Notes: generated by a model not told the origin, from the sequence alone. A DNA stretch of 64,000 nucleotides from JAHEKD01 sp965215945 (GCA_965215945.1 CBDCFC010000018.1:62001-126000); one strand, 5' to 3'; counted from the first letter of the stretch, positions 17,349 through 27,108 are shown. A program made the numbers and translations.

Positions 17349-19231
17349 GCTATTGGCCCATCTGAATACAAATTGGGCGACCAACTCGCAATTGCTTTTT
17401 TTGAAAGTAGTCTGGATCTTTTGATTTTTTGAAAATTTGCTCTTCGTTTTTCTAGCTTTTCCTTAGGATGAATAGTAGCGCTGTATTCACGAGAAACTCT
17501 GATTAACTCAGTTGAAATTTTAGGTAATTCCCTGTTCTCGAGCAAATAGTCAAAATAACCACTTAACGGGTCAGTAGAATCAAGCCGCTTCAATTTTGTA
17601 ATTTTAGATATCTTTTGTCGTGTTTTTGTACTGTGAGCAAACTTTTGCCATGATTTAGGCGCATAAAGTTCACCAATTTCCTCTCCAGTCTGGGCAAACG
17701 CTTTGAGAATTCGTATATCTCTGCAATCAATTTCGACTAGAATTTCCTTATTATTCTGACGGAAACTGGAAATACATTTACCGTTATAACGTACTCCTAA
17801 AAAGTTAATATATGGATCTCGATTTTCTCGTTTGTTCCATTTGATCTTTACTTTTTTAATCTGTTTATAAGGGCAGGCGTCGGGTTTTTTATTTAATCTA
17901 AAAAGCGGGATAGGGTAATTACGCATTTGATATTTCATCTCTTCCATGGGAGATCGACCTTTCAGCTGATCAGATGCTTTTATGTTATGTGACGTGATCA
18001 AAACGCTCAGAACTTCTTCGAGTGCGTTTATTGTCAATTTAGGCGGCTTTTTACGGTTTGATTTGCTTTCCCGAATTGGATCTGTTGGATACGATCCAGA
18101 TGTTGAAGCAAATCTATTCATTTGGTCTGAAAGTTGTTTGAACGCATATTCAACATAATTTCTACCTTTGGGGTTGCCAGGTAAACCAAGATTAAATGTG
18201 GCTCCAAGAGATTCACAAATGTAATCACGTACGAGATGTGATAAATGACACAAGGCATTATCTAATCGTACAATTCCTATCCCCGCATTCTCGAATTCTG
18301 TTCCTAAACAACTCGGTAGGCAGGCACCCTGTTCATACTCAAGACCAGGTGTTTTAAGTTTCATCGGTCTCCAGGGCTTATGGATGTTTTCGAGCAAATT
18401 TAATAAATCAATTTGAGTCGGCGATTTAGTAAAACAAAGCTGAAAAGATAATATGCAATCTGATGCAACATCTTTTACTAGATAAAGTGAAAGTCGGCTT
18501 AACCGATGGGGTAGCAATTCTCCACCTACTTCAAGATAAATGCTTGTTGTGACGTCAAGAACTTGCGAATCAATTTGTAATTCCTGATAAATTAAATTTG
18601 ACGGAGTGATTGAATTTACAGTGCGCTGAATCTTTTCCTTGGGCTTGGTTAATTCTTTGGACCTTTGATGGAAATATTTTCGTGCTGTTTCGTAACCTCT
18701 TTTTTCTTGATTGAAAGGGTATTTGTCCTGCGGCCAGTGTTTCTCTCGTAAAAGCCGGAGAAATTCCGAGTGAAATACATTTGGTGTTAAATTCTGCCCA
18801 TGAGATAGCTTTTTCAGATGGGCCAGAATCATTTTGTCTAACTTGACCCTTATCTCAGGATTTGATCGCATGATATGCATGAATGCACCACGATTACCAA
18901 AGTAATTCGCACCTTGGCTTAGTGGTTTCTTTCGATGACCTAGTCTTAGTCGATAGCCCGGAATTAATGCTTTTGTAAGCGGGGGTGGAGACTGAGCATC
19001 GCCCGCTAACGATCTTTTTAACAAATGATAAATATGAGAAGTGCTGACATAGTTACGTTTAGCAATTCTATTAAAGGACATGTTTTCGAGAACACTGGTA
19101 ATAATCCTACAGTTTCTATTGAAGGTTTTTTGTTTACTTTTGGGCAAATCATATAGATCGATATATGGCCAGTTGTTAAAGTTTTTGTAAGATGGAGATT
19201 GCTCCAAACGTTCGCGCCAGCTTAAGTGCAT
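17345..19231 (-). CDS. tnsB: TnsB-like DDE transposase
   Basis: 628 residues. The N-terminus has helix-turn-helix character (NRIAKRNYVSTSHIYHLLKR). The integrase core (rve) has acidic residues in QIDSQVLDV (about D221), GIVRLDNALCH (about D323) and GRNYVEYAF (about E360), a D-D-35-E arrangement. Then come a beta-barrel region (VRYNGKCI) and a basic C-terminal tail (KRRANFQKIKRSR). TnsB binds the element ends and does the 3' strand transfer. It overlaps tnsA upstream by 10 bases and tnsC downstream by 4. Confidence 0.9.
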   Translation of the reverse strand: MHLSWRERLEQSPSYKNFNNWPYIDLYDLPKSKQKTFNRNCRIITSVLENMSFNRIAKRNYVSTSHIYHLLKRSLAGDAQSPPPLTKALIPGYRLRLGHRKKPLSQGANYFGNRGAFMHIMRSNPEIRVKLDKMILAHLKKLSHGQNLTPNVFHSEFLRLLREKHWPQDKYPFNQEKRGYETARKYFHQRSKELTKPKEKIQRTVNSITPSNLIYQELQIDSQVLDVTTSIYLEVGGELLPHRLSRLSLYLVKDVASDCILSFQLCFTKSPTQIDLLNLLENIHKPWRPMKLKTPGLEYEQGACLPSCLGTEFENAGIGIVRLDNALCHLSHLVRDYICESLGATFNLGLPGNPKGRNYVEYAFKQLSDQMNRFASTSGSYPTDPIRESKSNRKKPPKLTINALEEVLSVLITSHNIKASDQLKGRSPMEEMKYQMRNYPIPLFRLNKKPDACPYKQIKKVKIKWNKRENRDPYINFLGVRYNGKCISSFRQNNKEILVEIDCRDIRILKAFAQTGEEIGELYAPKSWQKFAHSTKTRQKISKITKLKRLDSTDPLSGYFDYLLENRELPKISTELIRVSREYSATIHPKEKLEKRRANFQKIKRSRLLSKKAIASWSPNLYSDGPIA

Positions 19232-19872
19232 AGTGTTACCCTCGTATCGAATGAAATGCCTGTTTGCTCTAAGTCAAGATTTATTTTTCCCCGATGTGCC
19301 AGCCTGAATACAGCGATTTCATCTAGATAACTTCTCAATCGATCACCTAAATCTAAAATGTCGCCAAGATTAAGTTCACCGGATTCGAAAATGCGAGTAA
19401 GGATAGTTCGCTCTTGATATTGAGTATCCTCTGATTCTGCGTTTACAAGCGATCGAGTAATATGTAGCCAATTTAATCCGAGTGTTTCTTTCGCAAGAAT
19501 TTCCTCATTCGAGAGAACTTTAAAAGTCATATTATTGAAATTGAAAAATTCAACGAGTGGTATTTTTAGTTCGTCTTTAAATTTTCCCCCTGGTTTTATT
19601 TCAACAACTATTCTTTTTCCATCTTCTAATATATATAAGTCAGGTACATAGCGTCGGTTACCAACTCGTAAAGCTAAAGCCTGCGGCACAAATGACAAGA
19701 CAGATGGCCTAGATTCTAAAATCGCGGAATGAATTAATTCTGCGTATGAATGAAAAATACCGGTACCGGGGAATTTAATAAAACGCTGTAAATAACAATC
19801 GGCACTTCGTAATAGTCTTAATGCTGATTTTGATTGTTGTTGTGGGATTAAACTTTCTGCGACTATGTTCAT
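19222..19872 (-). CDS. tnsA: TnsA-like endonuclease
   Basis: 216 residues from the ATG at 19872 (GGAGG 10 bases upstream); an in-frame TTG further up is less likely. The restriction-like nuclease core is E45 (SYAELIHS), D78 (RYVPDLYI) and EIK at 91-93 (VVEIKPGG), followed by a C-terminal helical domain that contacts TnsC in Tn7. TnsA cuts the 5' strands so that the element moves by cut-and-paste. It is first in the tnsABC-tniQ operon, next to the palindromic operator. Confidence 0.85.
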   Translation of the reverse strand: MNIVAESLIPQQQSKSALRLLRSADCYLQRFIKFPGTGIFHSYAELIHSAILESRPSVLSFVPQALALRVGNRRYVPDLYILEDGKRIVVEIKPGGKFKDELKIPLVEFFNFNNMTFKVLSNEEILAKETLGLNWLHITRSLVNAESEDTQYQERTILTRIFESGELNLGDILDLGDRLRSYLDEIAVFRLAHRGKINLDLEQTGISFDTRVTLCT

Positions 19873-19966
19873 TATTTTTAGGCCTCCAATCTTTACGAAC
19901 AAAGCGATTACAAATTCAGAACAAAAAATATATATTAATTTCCAATAATATACGGTAAAATTCCTA

Positions 19967-19994
19967 AATAATTTGTTGTATACAACAAATTATT
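19967..19994. promoter_or_regulatory. 28-bp perfect palindrome between tnsA and its divergent regulator
   Basis: Half site AATAATTTGTTGTA is followed at once by its exact reverse complement (14 + 14 bases, no spacer). It lies between the divergent starts of tnsA (19872) and the small regulator (20027). The position and symmetry suggest an operator bound by a dimer, very likely the neighbouring regulator, controlling both the transposition operon and itself. Confidence 0.75.
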
Positions 19995-20026
19995 ACTTTG
20001 CTAATGGTTTAAAATAGAGGATATTT

Positions 20027-20488
20027 ATGTATGTATCACAGGGTTACAAACCCCAAGTAGCTCGTGATGTATTAAATGTTTCGCAAGAGACATTTAGATA
20101 TTGGCGCGAAAATATTGATCCTAAAACAGCTCGAAGTCACTTTTCGCCTTCGGATTTGCTTGTTTACAGAATCTTAAAGGCTTATACCATGGACCATGGT
20201 ATTTCTATTAAAAGACTTAAAAATTTTGACTGGTCGAAATTATTCACTGAATTTAATAGACAATCCTATCCGAAATTAAAAAACTTAGTTGTTGTTTTAA
20301 ATCAAAGAGAAGGTTTTCTAAAATTAATGACATCTGAGGAGGCTGCACATTACAGCCATTATAGTAATCTTAAGGTAGATCTAAAAACGATAATTGAAGA
20401 GAATATTATGGCTCTACTGGGTAAAGGAGAAAACCCAAATAAACGAATTCTTTCTTTGAACGATTTTATATTTTTAGAAACAGAATAA
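20027..20488 (+). CDS. Small DNA-binding regulator divergent from tnsA
   Basis: 153 residues. The N-terminus resembles a MerR-type helix-turn-helix (YKPQVARDVLNVSQETFRYWREN). A second part (SDLLVYRILKAYTMDHGISIKRLKNFDW) looks like the wing and following helices of MerR-like proteins; the C-terminus is unassigned. A ribosome binding site AGAGGA lies 6 bases before ATG. Its place opposite the tnsABC-tniQ operon with a shared palindromic operator suggests it controls transposition. No enzyme motif seen. Confidence 0.65.
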   Translation: MYVSQGYKPQVARDVLNVSQETFRYWRENIDPKTARSHFSPSDLLVYRILKAYTMDHGISIKRLKNFDWSKLFTEFNRQSYPKLKNLVVVLNQREGFLKLMTSEEAAHYSHYSNLKVDLKTIIEENIMALLGKGENPNKRILSLNDFIFLETE

Positions 20489-20551
20489 TAAAATTCGTCT
20501 GGTAGATAAATTCGTTTGCAAGGCTTGAGAAAGGCGTAGAGTTTATACAAA

Positions 20552-20812
20552 TCAGGATAAATCTAGCTTTTGATCGGTCAGTTCATTAAGTCTTTCTGGT
20601 TCGAAATCAATATCGGCTGCAGAATCCACCGAAAGTAATTCAACAATGTTTCGTGAACCGCTGAAGAGTGATTGATAGGCTGTGATACTTAGTAAAACAT
20701 ATCTTGGACTACCGTCATCGGTAATGATAACTGGGCCGGAGTCAGCGCTACTTTTGGCTCTAGCAACATTGGACTCAAATTCCTCATTTGAAATTGTAGT
20801 GCTGCTAATGGC
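20552..20812 (-). pseudogene. Phd/YefM-type antitoxin remnant
   Basis: The frame encodes AISSTTISNEEFESNVARAK, then GPVIITDDGSPRYVLLSITAY, then DFEPERLNELTDQKLDLS and a stop. This is the layout of Phd/YefM antitoxins (DNA-binding N-terminus, PVIIT.DG, C-terminal toxin-binding tail). A TAA stop comes directly before the first conserved codon and no start codon is in place, and no PIN (VapC) or Doc toxin follows. It is read as a dead antitoxin left in the mobile region. Confidence 0.5.
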
Positions 20813-21013
20813 TTATACCTCTGTACTGAGTGATAAGATTAATAATCCCAGGATAGTACCAGATCATGTTGTGATTTTGATTATAATCACTTTTTATAAA
20901 GTAAGATTTATACCAAAACTAGGACGTTTGTGTAATCCATGATCTAAGTAATTTCAATATAACTAAAATTTTGGTAATATATTGTCATAATTATATTATG
21001 AGGAGAAATAATA

Positions 21014-24000
21014 ATGACAATTAGAATATTTGCCGTATCACCCTCTGGAAAATCTCGCCCGGGTATTGCCGTTGCGCTGTCTCATTCTAAAAAACACGAT
21101 ATCTCTGAAAGAGAAACAACTTTGGCTGTCAAGCAAGCAGATCGTGTCGGATTTATATCTTTTAAAACTGACAGTGTTCCAGAATATGGCGAATTCAAAC
21201 TATACGTAGTAGGGAGTCCTGATTCGCATATCAAACTGGCCGTGGCTCATATTCCACCGGTAAGTGTGCTGGAAATACCAGATTCTGTTCCTGCAGAACC
21301 GACAGGTTCTTTTCCATCTGGATCGTGTGGTGATCCTGGAGATGTTGAAATATCGCCAGAATCCTTTGCAAAAACAACAAATATTGAAGGAAATAGCGAA
21401 TGTGACTTGTTTTTACCTGGGGCACAAGCTGAAAGAGTTTATACATACAGACAACTAGCCATGAAGCCAAGCAAACCTCAACGCTTAAGATTTGCTGAAG
21501 GTGAATGCTTTGTAGATGAAAAAGGTCCGCAGATGCTCGACGGACGAGATACTAATCCAGGTCCTTGCTATAGAAAAGGTGTTTTACTTGAGTATACGTC
21601 AACCTGGTGCGCAGTAGGTCATGCCTTAGGAGAGATCGCTTATAGTTTACCTCTTGCACCATGTGAATCTGTTAATTTGGCTGTCGTTGATTGGAGTCGC
21701 GATGATTTTACAAAAAGAACAGAATCAACTACTCAAACCGAATCATTATCTCATGATCAAAGACGTGACCGAGTTGTTGAAGAAACTGTTCAAGCTTCGT
21801 TGAAACAGACACAGCGTGGGTTTTCTGTAACTGGCGGGGCTTCGCTAGGTGGTGTAGTTTCAATCGGAGGGGGTTATTCATCTAGCACTGGAGAAACAGA
21901 TCTACATTCTCAAAATACACAAAGCATAGCGGATGCTGTCCAACAAGCGAGCTCTGCTACTAGAGGCATATATAGTACGGTCATTGTTGAAGCTTCTCAG
22001 GCAGAAACAGATTCTGCCCAAACCAGAACAGTAACTAATAACAATCATTGTCATGCAATGACGGTACTGTACTACGAAGTGCTTAGACGATATTTAGTAA
22101 GAATTGAGTTGAGTAAAGAAAGACATTTAATTCTTGTTCAGTTTGATATGCCTAATTTTACAGAGCAGTCTGCGTTATGTTTCAGATGGCTATTCGAACC
22201 AGTGTTGCTTGAACCAAGATTGAAAGATGGGTTTGATGCACTTGCTCGAACAGAGTTTGGTGTTATTCCGCCCGACCCTTCATCATTTATTCTTCCACCA
22301 TTGCCTACGCAACCAGTTACTAGGTTGAAAGTAACAACTACAACCGGTACAAATGCTATGGATCAATCAAATGTTGACTTTGAACTATTTAAAGAAGATG
22401 GGTCAACCCTTATTTCTTTTGACTTAGATAACGAGTCAGGAGATTTTATTGACGAAGAGAATGATTTTGAAGAAGGGCAAACAAACATATTCGAAATTAG
22501 TGTTTCAGGAGATTGGAGTCCAAACGATATAGCTACGCTTGGACTTCAGTTTCATGAGTGGGGTGGTGTGGCTGGTATTGGAGGTGATGAGTGGCAAGTA
22601 GCAGAGATAACCGCACACTATAAAATCGAAGGTGACGAAGAATGGCACCTATTATACAAAAGTTCTGATGATAGTGAGAGTGGATTACCAAAAACACTAT
22701 CAGGAAATGGTGTTTGGAGAAGACCTGTCCCACGAGAAGAGTCCGTTGGCCCATCACCAGAGGAATTAGAGGCTCGCAGGGCTGTCTCTAAATGGAACAG
22801 AGATATTAAGCAGGGTCAAAGATTATTGCATCATTTAAATTGTAACCGTGAATATTATTATCGAAGAAAATGGGAAGGCGAGGATCCCGGAAATCGTGCC
22901 ATTAAGCTAGCAAAGCTTAGGTATGGTGATGGGAGATTGATAGACTCAATTGAAAATCGAGTTGTGGCTGTTGTGGGTGATACTATTGCTTTTCCACTGA
23001 TTAAGAAAGACGATCCAAGCGAACCTCTTGAAAGAGCTGATCCTGTTATTCGGTTAGTAGATTTACCAACAAGAGGACTTTTCGCTGAAGCGAAACTATC
23101 TAACTGTAATGTATGTGAAGAAAAGGATGTAACAAAATATTGGGATTGGCAAGAGTCGCCATGTCCAGATTGTGCGCCAGAAATAGCTCCTGTTAGTTTG
23201 GGCTCACGCGATAGACCTACTTCGCCAGAACCGACTTCATTTGCAAACCCAATTGTAAATATTACAAATCCACCTTCTGCACCTGATCCTATAGGCTTAA
23301 GTTCAGCATTACAGTTATTAGGGCAATCAGATTTATTTCGTGATATGTCAATGTCTTCAGAAGTATCAGATTTAGTATCAGATATATCATCTGGAGCAGT
23401 TACACTTGAGCAAGCTCGTATAAGGGCACAGCAAATAGAGGCACAACGTGATAGAGCTGGTTTAACTGACACTTCAAGAATTACAAGTGAGAGAAGAGCA
23501 TCACCTCAGTCAACTCATGATGCCATTCAAGTGACCCGTGATGCTGTTAATAAAGGAAACTTGAGTGAAGAAGAAGGTAACCAAAAGATTTCCGATATGC
23601 TGGATGAAATGACTGGTGTAACAAGAAAAGGTGGAGAAACTCTCGAGAGACAATGGTATAGAGAAAATCCTGGTATCAGAACGAATAATTTAGGAGCAAC
23701 AGGAAATGAATTGTTGATTTGGAATTTTGATATTGGAAGTGCCGAGTTGGGAACTGACTCAGAGATTAGATCGTTAAACCTAGATGTAGAAAGGTTTTTT
23801 CTAAATAATGCCCCATTTACTTATCCTGATGGTGACGTTAGAACAGATAAAATATTATGGGTTGAGGGTCGCTCTAGTAGTAGTGGTTCAGATTTGGAAA
23901 ACGAGGCACTTAGTATAAATAGAATAGCTAATGTTAGTAGCGAGCTTATTTCTAATTCTGCACCTAGGCCGCCAGAAATTAACATTAGAACTATACCTTT

Positions 24001-24628
24001 AGGTGAGGGACACCCACTCCTACCTGATGATACGCCAGAAGGTATGGCAAGAAATCGAAGTGTTAGACTCATTATAGAAGATCTAAATGAAGAATGTGAA
24101 GTAGATAGTGAGGTTCTTGGTATTGCTAGAACAATTCTTGAACGTCTTCTGGGATCTCGTCATTCTATTGATCCTTCTACACTTTGGACTCCACAAATTA
24201 ATGGAATTAGAAGGTTACATCCCGTACCTACAATTCCGACTAGAGTCTTTCCTTCTTGGTACGGATCACATACACCAGTCCCGGATGATCCAATTTGCGT
24301 AGACAGACCATCATTGTTATGTATGCCTAATGAATATCTAAGTTTTACGACCCTTGTAATCATGCTTGAAGCAGAATGCCGTAGAAGCGGTGTCTTGAAT
24401 GAGGAAACTATAGGGAAAATAATAGGTTCATTTATGCAACAAAGCCAACAGGCAATTAATGAGGAAACTAGGCTGCGTAATTTATTTCTAAGATACCCAA
24501 CTTTTATCGGTGGTATGACATCTGCAAATGATATATTAGCTAGAGGCTACGATAGAATTCAAGATCAGTGGTTCTTAAGAGACCCAACATGTTCATGGAA
24601 ATATATACATCCCGATGCTTCTCCCTAA
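21014..24628 (+). CDS. Large protein of unknown function with C-terminal OmpA-like domain
   Basis: 1204 residues, start supported by GAGGAG 8 bases upstream. There is no signal peptide. Residues about 1-90 look beta-rich. About 240-300 hold a polar region and a glycine-rich hairpin-like stretch (GGASLGGVVSIGGGYSSSTG). About 340-365 hold the conserved-looking NNNHCHAMTVLYYEVLRRY. About 690-730 have two CxxC pairs (CNVC, CPDC). About 900-1022 match an OmpA-like fold (LLIWNFDIGSAEL, ILWVEGRSSSSGSDLENEALSINRIA, GMARNRSVRLII). The tail of about 180 residues is unassigned. It stands alone between the Tn7-like regulator and IS66 and could be element cargo. A cytoplasmic effector, toxin or structural role is speculation. 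Confidence 0.75.
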   Translation: MTIRIFAVSPSGKSRPGIAVALSHSKKHDISERETTLAVKQADRVGFISFKTDSVPEYGEFKLYVVGSPDSHIKLAVAHIPPVSVLEIPDSVPAEPTGSFPSGSCGDPGDVEISPESFAKTTNIEGNSECDLFLPGAQAERVYTYRQLAMKPSKPQRLRFAEGECFVDEKGPQMLDGRDTNPGPCYRKGVLLEYTSTWCAVGHALGEIAYSLPLAPCESVNLAVVDWSRDDFTKRTESTTQTESLSHDQRRDRVVEETVQASLKQTQRGFSVTGGASLGGVVSIGGGYSSSTGETDLHSQNTQSIADAVQQASSATRGIYSTVIVEASQAETDSAQTRTVTNNNHCHAMTVLYYEVLRRYLVRIELSKERHLILVQFDMPNFTEQSALCFRWLFEPVLLEPRLKDGFDALARTEFGVIPPDPSSFILPPLPTQPVTRLKVTTTTGTNAMDQSNVDFELFKEDGSTLISFDLDNESGDFIDEENDFEEGQTNIFEISVSGDWSPNDIATLGLQFHEWGGVAGIGGDEWQVAEITAHYKIEGDEEWHLLYKSSDDSESGLPKTLSGNGVWRRPVPREESVGPSPEELEARRAVSKWNRDIKQGQRLLHHLNCNREYYYRRKWEGEDPGNRAIKLAKLRYGDGRLIDSIENRVVAVVGDTIAFPLIKKDDPSEPLERADPVIRLVDLPTRGLFAEAKLSNCNVCEEKDVTKYWDWQESPCPDCAPEIAPVSLGSRDRPTSPEPTSFANPIVNITNPPSAPDPIGLSSALQLLGQSDLFRDMSMSSEVSDLVSDISSGAVTLEQARIRAQQIEAQRDRAGLTDTSRITSERRASPQSTHDAIQVTRDAVNKGNLSEEEGNQKISDMLDEMTGVTRKGGETLERQWYRENPGIRTNNLGATGNELLIWNFDIGSAELGTDSEIRSLNLDVERFFLNNAPFTYPDGDVRTDKILWVEGRSSSSGSDLENEALSINRIANVSSELISNSAPRPPEINIRTIPLGEGHPLLPDDTPEGMARNRSVRLIIEDLNEECEVDSEVLGIARTILERLLGSRHSIDPSTLWTPQINGIRRLHPVPTIPTRVFPSWYGSHTPVPDDPICVDRPSLLCMPNEYLSFTTLVIMLEAECRRSGVLNEETIGKIIGSFMQQSQQAINEETRLRNLFLRYPTFIGGMTSANDILARGYDRIQDQWFLRDPTCSWKYIHPDASP

Positions 24629-24785
24629 TCTATAACTCTGCAAACATTTATTAGTTGCAAAAGAAGAATCAATGTTTATTTCTAGTTGGGCATATTCCCA
24701 AAATATTAGTAAGCGCCAAATTAGGGATGGGATTTTCAGTTAACGTTTGATCTGCCAGAGTAAGGTTTTCAAATTGGAGACTGGA

Positions 24786-25124
24786 ATGCTAGCAAAGACG
24801 ATGACGACAAAACAGGGATTATGGCTAAGTCATGTTAAAGCGGCAGATGAAAGCAAAGGTACTATTGCAGATTACGCCAACACACACGGATTGCGTTTAA
24901 AAACGCTGTATCAATGGAAGTCGAAGCTAATTAAGTTAGGGCTATACAGACCTGCTGCTTAGTCGAGTCAATCAGCGTTTGTTCCGGTCGCACCTGTTCA
25001 ATCCGTTTCATCAAAACCAAGCTGTAAGGTCAAGTTGACCAATGGCACTGTGATTGAGTTTGCCGGTGAGTTGGATACCAAGATAATTCGAGCTGTAATT
25101 ACCAGTTCGGAATTAAAGCGTTGA
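24786..25124 (+). pseudogene. tnpA: IS66 TnpA (helix-turn-helix ORF A), nonsense mutation
   Basis: The first half (MTTKQGLWLSHVKAADES ... LKTLYQWKSKLIKLG) is the IS66 OrfA helix-turn-helix. An in-frame TAG at 24960-24962 stops it at 58 codons. The same frame then continues open for 53 codons with the expected tail (KVKLTNGTVIEFAGELD ... SELKR) to TGA at 25122-25124. A single substitution therefore separates it from an intact 112-residue protein. Confidence 0.75.
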
Positions 25125-25477
25125 TTCGTCCATCAGTGGACTCGGCGATTTATTTATATCGCCATCCGGTGGATATGCGTAAGTCAATAAACGGACTGGT
25201 CGCGATTGTCGAAGGCCAAATGAATCTAGATCCATTTTCCTCAAAATTGTTTGTCTTTTGTAATTCCGCGAGAACGATTATCAAGATGGTCGGCTGGGAA
25301 GGCAATGGTTTTATCTTGTGGATGAAACGCATTGAGAAGGCACGATTCCGTTGGCCAGTGAATCTGCCGATAGATCAGGTTGAACTGAATGCCAGGCAGA
25401 TTAACTGGTTATTGGATGGCTATGATTTAACGTTATTACAAGGTCATTCGAGTTTACCTCATCACACTGTTCTTTAA
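25121..25477 (+). CDS. tnpB: IS66 TnpB (IS66 Orf2-like)
   Basis: 118 residues with the IS66 Orf2 signature: IYLYRHPVDMRKSINGLVAIV, LFVFCNSARTIIKMVGWEGNGF and WMKRIEKARFRWP. It starts at a TTG whose last two bases begin the tnpA stop (TTGA), the usual overlapping arrangement. TnpB is needed for IS66 transposition, but its biochemical role is unclear. Confidence 0.9.
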   Translation: MIRPSVDSAIYLYRHPVDMRKSINGLVAIVEGQMNLDPFSSKLFVFCNSARTIIKMVGWEGNGFILWMKRIEKARFRWPVNLPIDQVELNARQINWLLDGYDLTLLQGHSSLPHHTVL

Positions 25478-25512
25478 AGGTTTTAAAGCCGTTAGCATGA
25501 TAAAATACAGCC

Positions 25513-27108
25513 ATGAATCAACGCATTAAATCACTCCCCAATGACCCTGAACAACTCAAGGAATTAGTGATTCAATTGCAAGATAAACTCGACACAGAAC
25601 AGGCTAAAAACAAACACCAATCGGATTATATCAACCAGCTAATTGAAGCAATTGCCTTAGCCAAACAGCAACACTTCGGATCACGAAGTGAGAAGTTTAA
25701 TGTTGATCAGCTCTCACTATTATTCAATGAGGCCGAAGCCTTATCCGATCATGATACTGACAATTCCAATGGGCATACTGATGACGAAAGCAAAACATTG
25801 GTTGCTGCGCACGCTCGTCGTAAAGGCAAAGGCGGTCGAAGGAAGCTGCCGGATCATTTTCCCAGAATCGAAGTTGTGCATGAATTGGATGAATCTGAAT
25901 GCACCTGCGGCCACTGTCAGAGTCAGCTTATTGCGATGAGTGAGAAGTCCAGCGAGCAGATCGAACTGATTCCGATGACGGTCAAGGTCATCAAACACAT
26001 CAAGAAGACCTATAGCTGCCCCAACTGTAAACAATCCATTAAGGCGGCTAAGCTACCGCCCCAGCCGATTCCGGGCAATATCGCCAGTCCGGGAACAATC
26101 GCGCATGTAGTCGTCGGTAAATATATCAACAGTATGCCGTTATATCGGCAGGAACAAGAATTTAAACGGCTGGATATTCCACTCAACCGTTCAACCTTAG
26201 CAAATTGGATGATTAAGGCTGGGTTATTGATCCAACCGCTGATTAATCTGATGCGTGATTCGATGTTGGACTACGATATTGTCCAAATGGACGAAACACG
26301 GTGTCAGGTATTAAAAGAACCGGGGAAAACGCCGCAAAGCCAATCGTTTATGTGGATTCAGCGTGGCGGGCCACCGGGCCGAAGAATCATTCTATATGAT
26401 TATGCGCCGAGCCGGTCTCAAGAGATTCCCGTACAGTTGCTCGGTGATTATTCCGGTTATTTACAAACAGATGGTTACGAGGGGTATAACAAAGTTTGTC
26501 AACGAAATGACATTACCCAACTTGGCTGCTGGGCACATGTGAGGCGAAAGTTTGATCAAGCGATCAAAGCTCAGGACAAGCTCAAGACGAAGAAAGTGTC
26601 TTTAGCCAAACAAGCCTTGCAACGGATTCAACTGCTGTACCGAATTGAGAAGAAGTCCAAAGACTTAACTGTTGAACAGCGATTCGCACTTCGCCAATCC
26701 CGGCCTGTGCCGATTCTTAAAGACCTAAGGAAATGGCTGGATCGGCAGCTGCCAATCGTGGTCAAGCAATCAGCCTTGGGCAAGGCTATGCACTATATGG
26801 ATAAACAGTGGGATAAGTTAACCGTATATACGACTGATGGTCGATTACATATCGACAATAATCAATGTGAGAACGCAATTCGACCATTTGTGATTGGGCG
26901 TAAAAATCATTTGTTCTCCGACACGGTTTCAGGGGCGAAGTCCAGTGCTAATCTTTATTCATTGATTGAAACGGCTAAGGCTAACGGGTTGGAACCTTAT
27001 AACTACTTAAAGACTGTTTTTACTGAACTACCAAAAGCCACTTGTGTTGAGCAGATCGAAGCCTTGCTACCGTTCAAGCTACTGACTGAACTGGAGCAGG
27101 CGGCATAA
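25513..27108 (+). CDS. tnpC: IS66 transposase TnpC
   Basis: 531 residues, full length. It has an N-terminal coiled coil (QLKELVIQLQDKLDTEQAKN), the HFGSRSEKF motif, a zinc finger (CTCGHC and CPNC), and the DDE core with YDIVQMDETRCQVL, YLQTDGYEGYN, GCWAHVRRKFDQA and DNNQCENAIRPFVIGRKN. The C-terminal IS66 domain (SANLYSLIETAKANGLEPYNYL) is complete. No frameshift seen. Confidence 0.95.
   Translation: MNQRIKSLPNDPEQLKELVIQLQDKLDTEQAKNKHQSDYINQLIEAIALAKQQHFGSRSEKFNVDQLSLLFNEAEALSDHDTDNSNGHTDDESKTLVAAHARRKGKGGRRKLPDHFPRIEVVHELDESECTCGHCQSQLIAMSEKSSEQIELIPMTVKVIKHIKKTYSCPNCKQSIKAAKLPPQPIPGNIASPGTIAHVVVGKYINSMPLYRQEQEFKRLDIPLNRSTLANWMIKAGLLIQPLINLMRDSMLDYDIVQMDETRCQVLKEPGKTPQSQSFMWIQRGGPPGRRIILYDYAPSRSQEIPVQLLGDYSGYLQTDGYEGYNKVCQRNDITQLGCWAHVRRKFDQAIKAQDKLKTKKVSLAKQALQRIQLLYRIEKKSKDLTVEQRFALRQSRPVPILKDLRKWLDRQLPIVVKQSALGKAMHYMDKQWDKLTVYTTDGRLHIDNNQCENAIRPFVIGRKNHLFSDTVSGAKSSANLYSLIETAKANGLEPYNYLKTVFTELPKATCVEQIEALLPFKLLTELEQAA

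Noticed and set aside
20682..20942. 86-codon plus-strand frame
   Set aside because: Largely antisense to the antitoxin remnant, no ribosome binding site, no family character.
14980..24628. Possibility of a CRISPR-associated transposon
   Set aside because: tns genes and TniQ are present, but no cas genes, repeat arrays or guide-like structure were found in or near the region.
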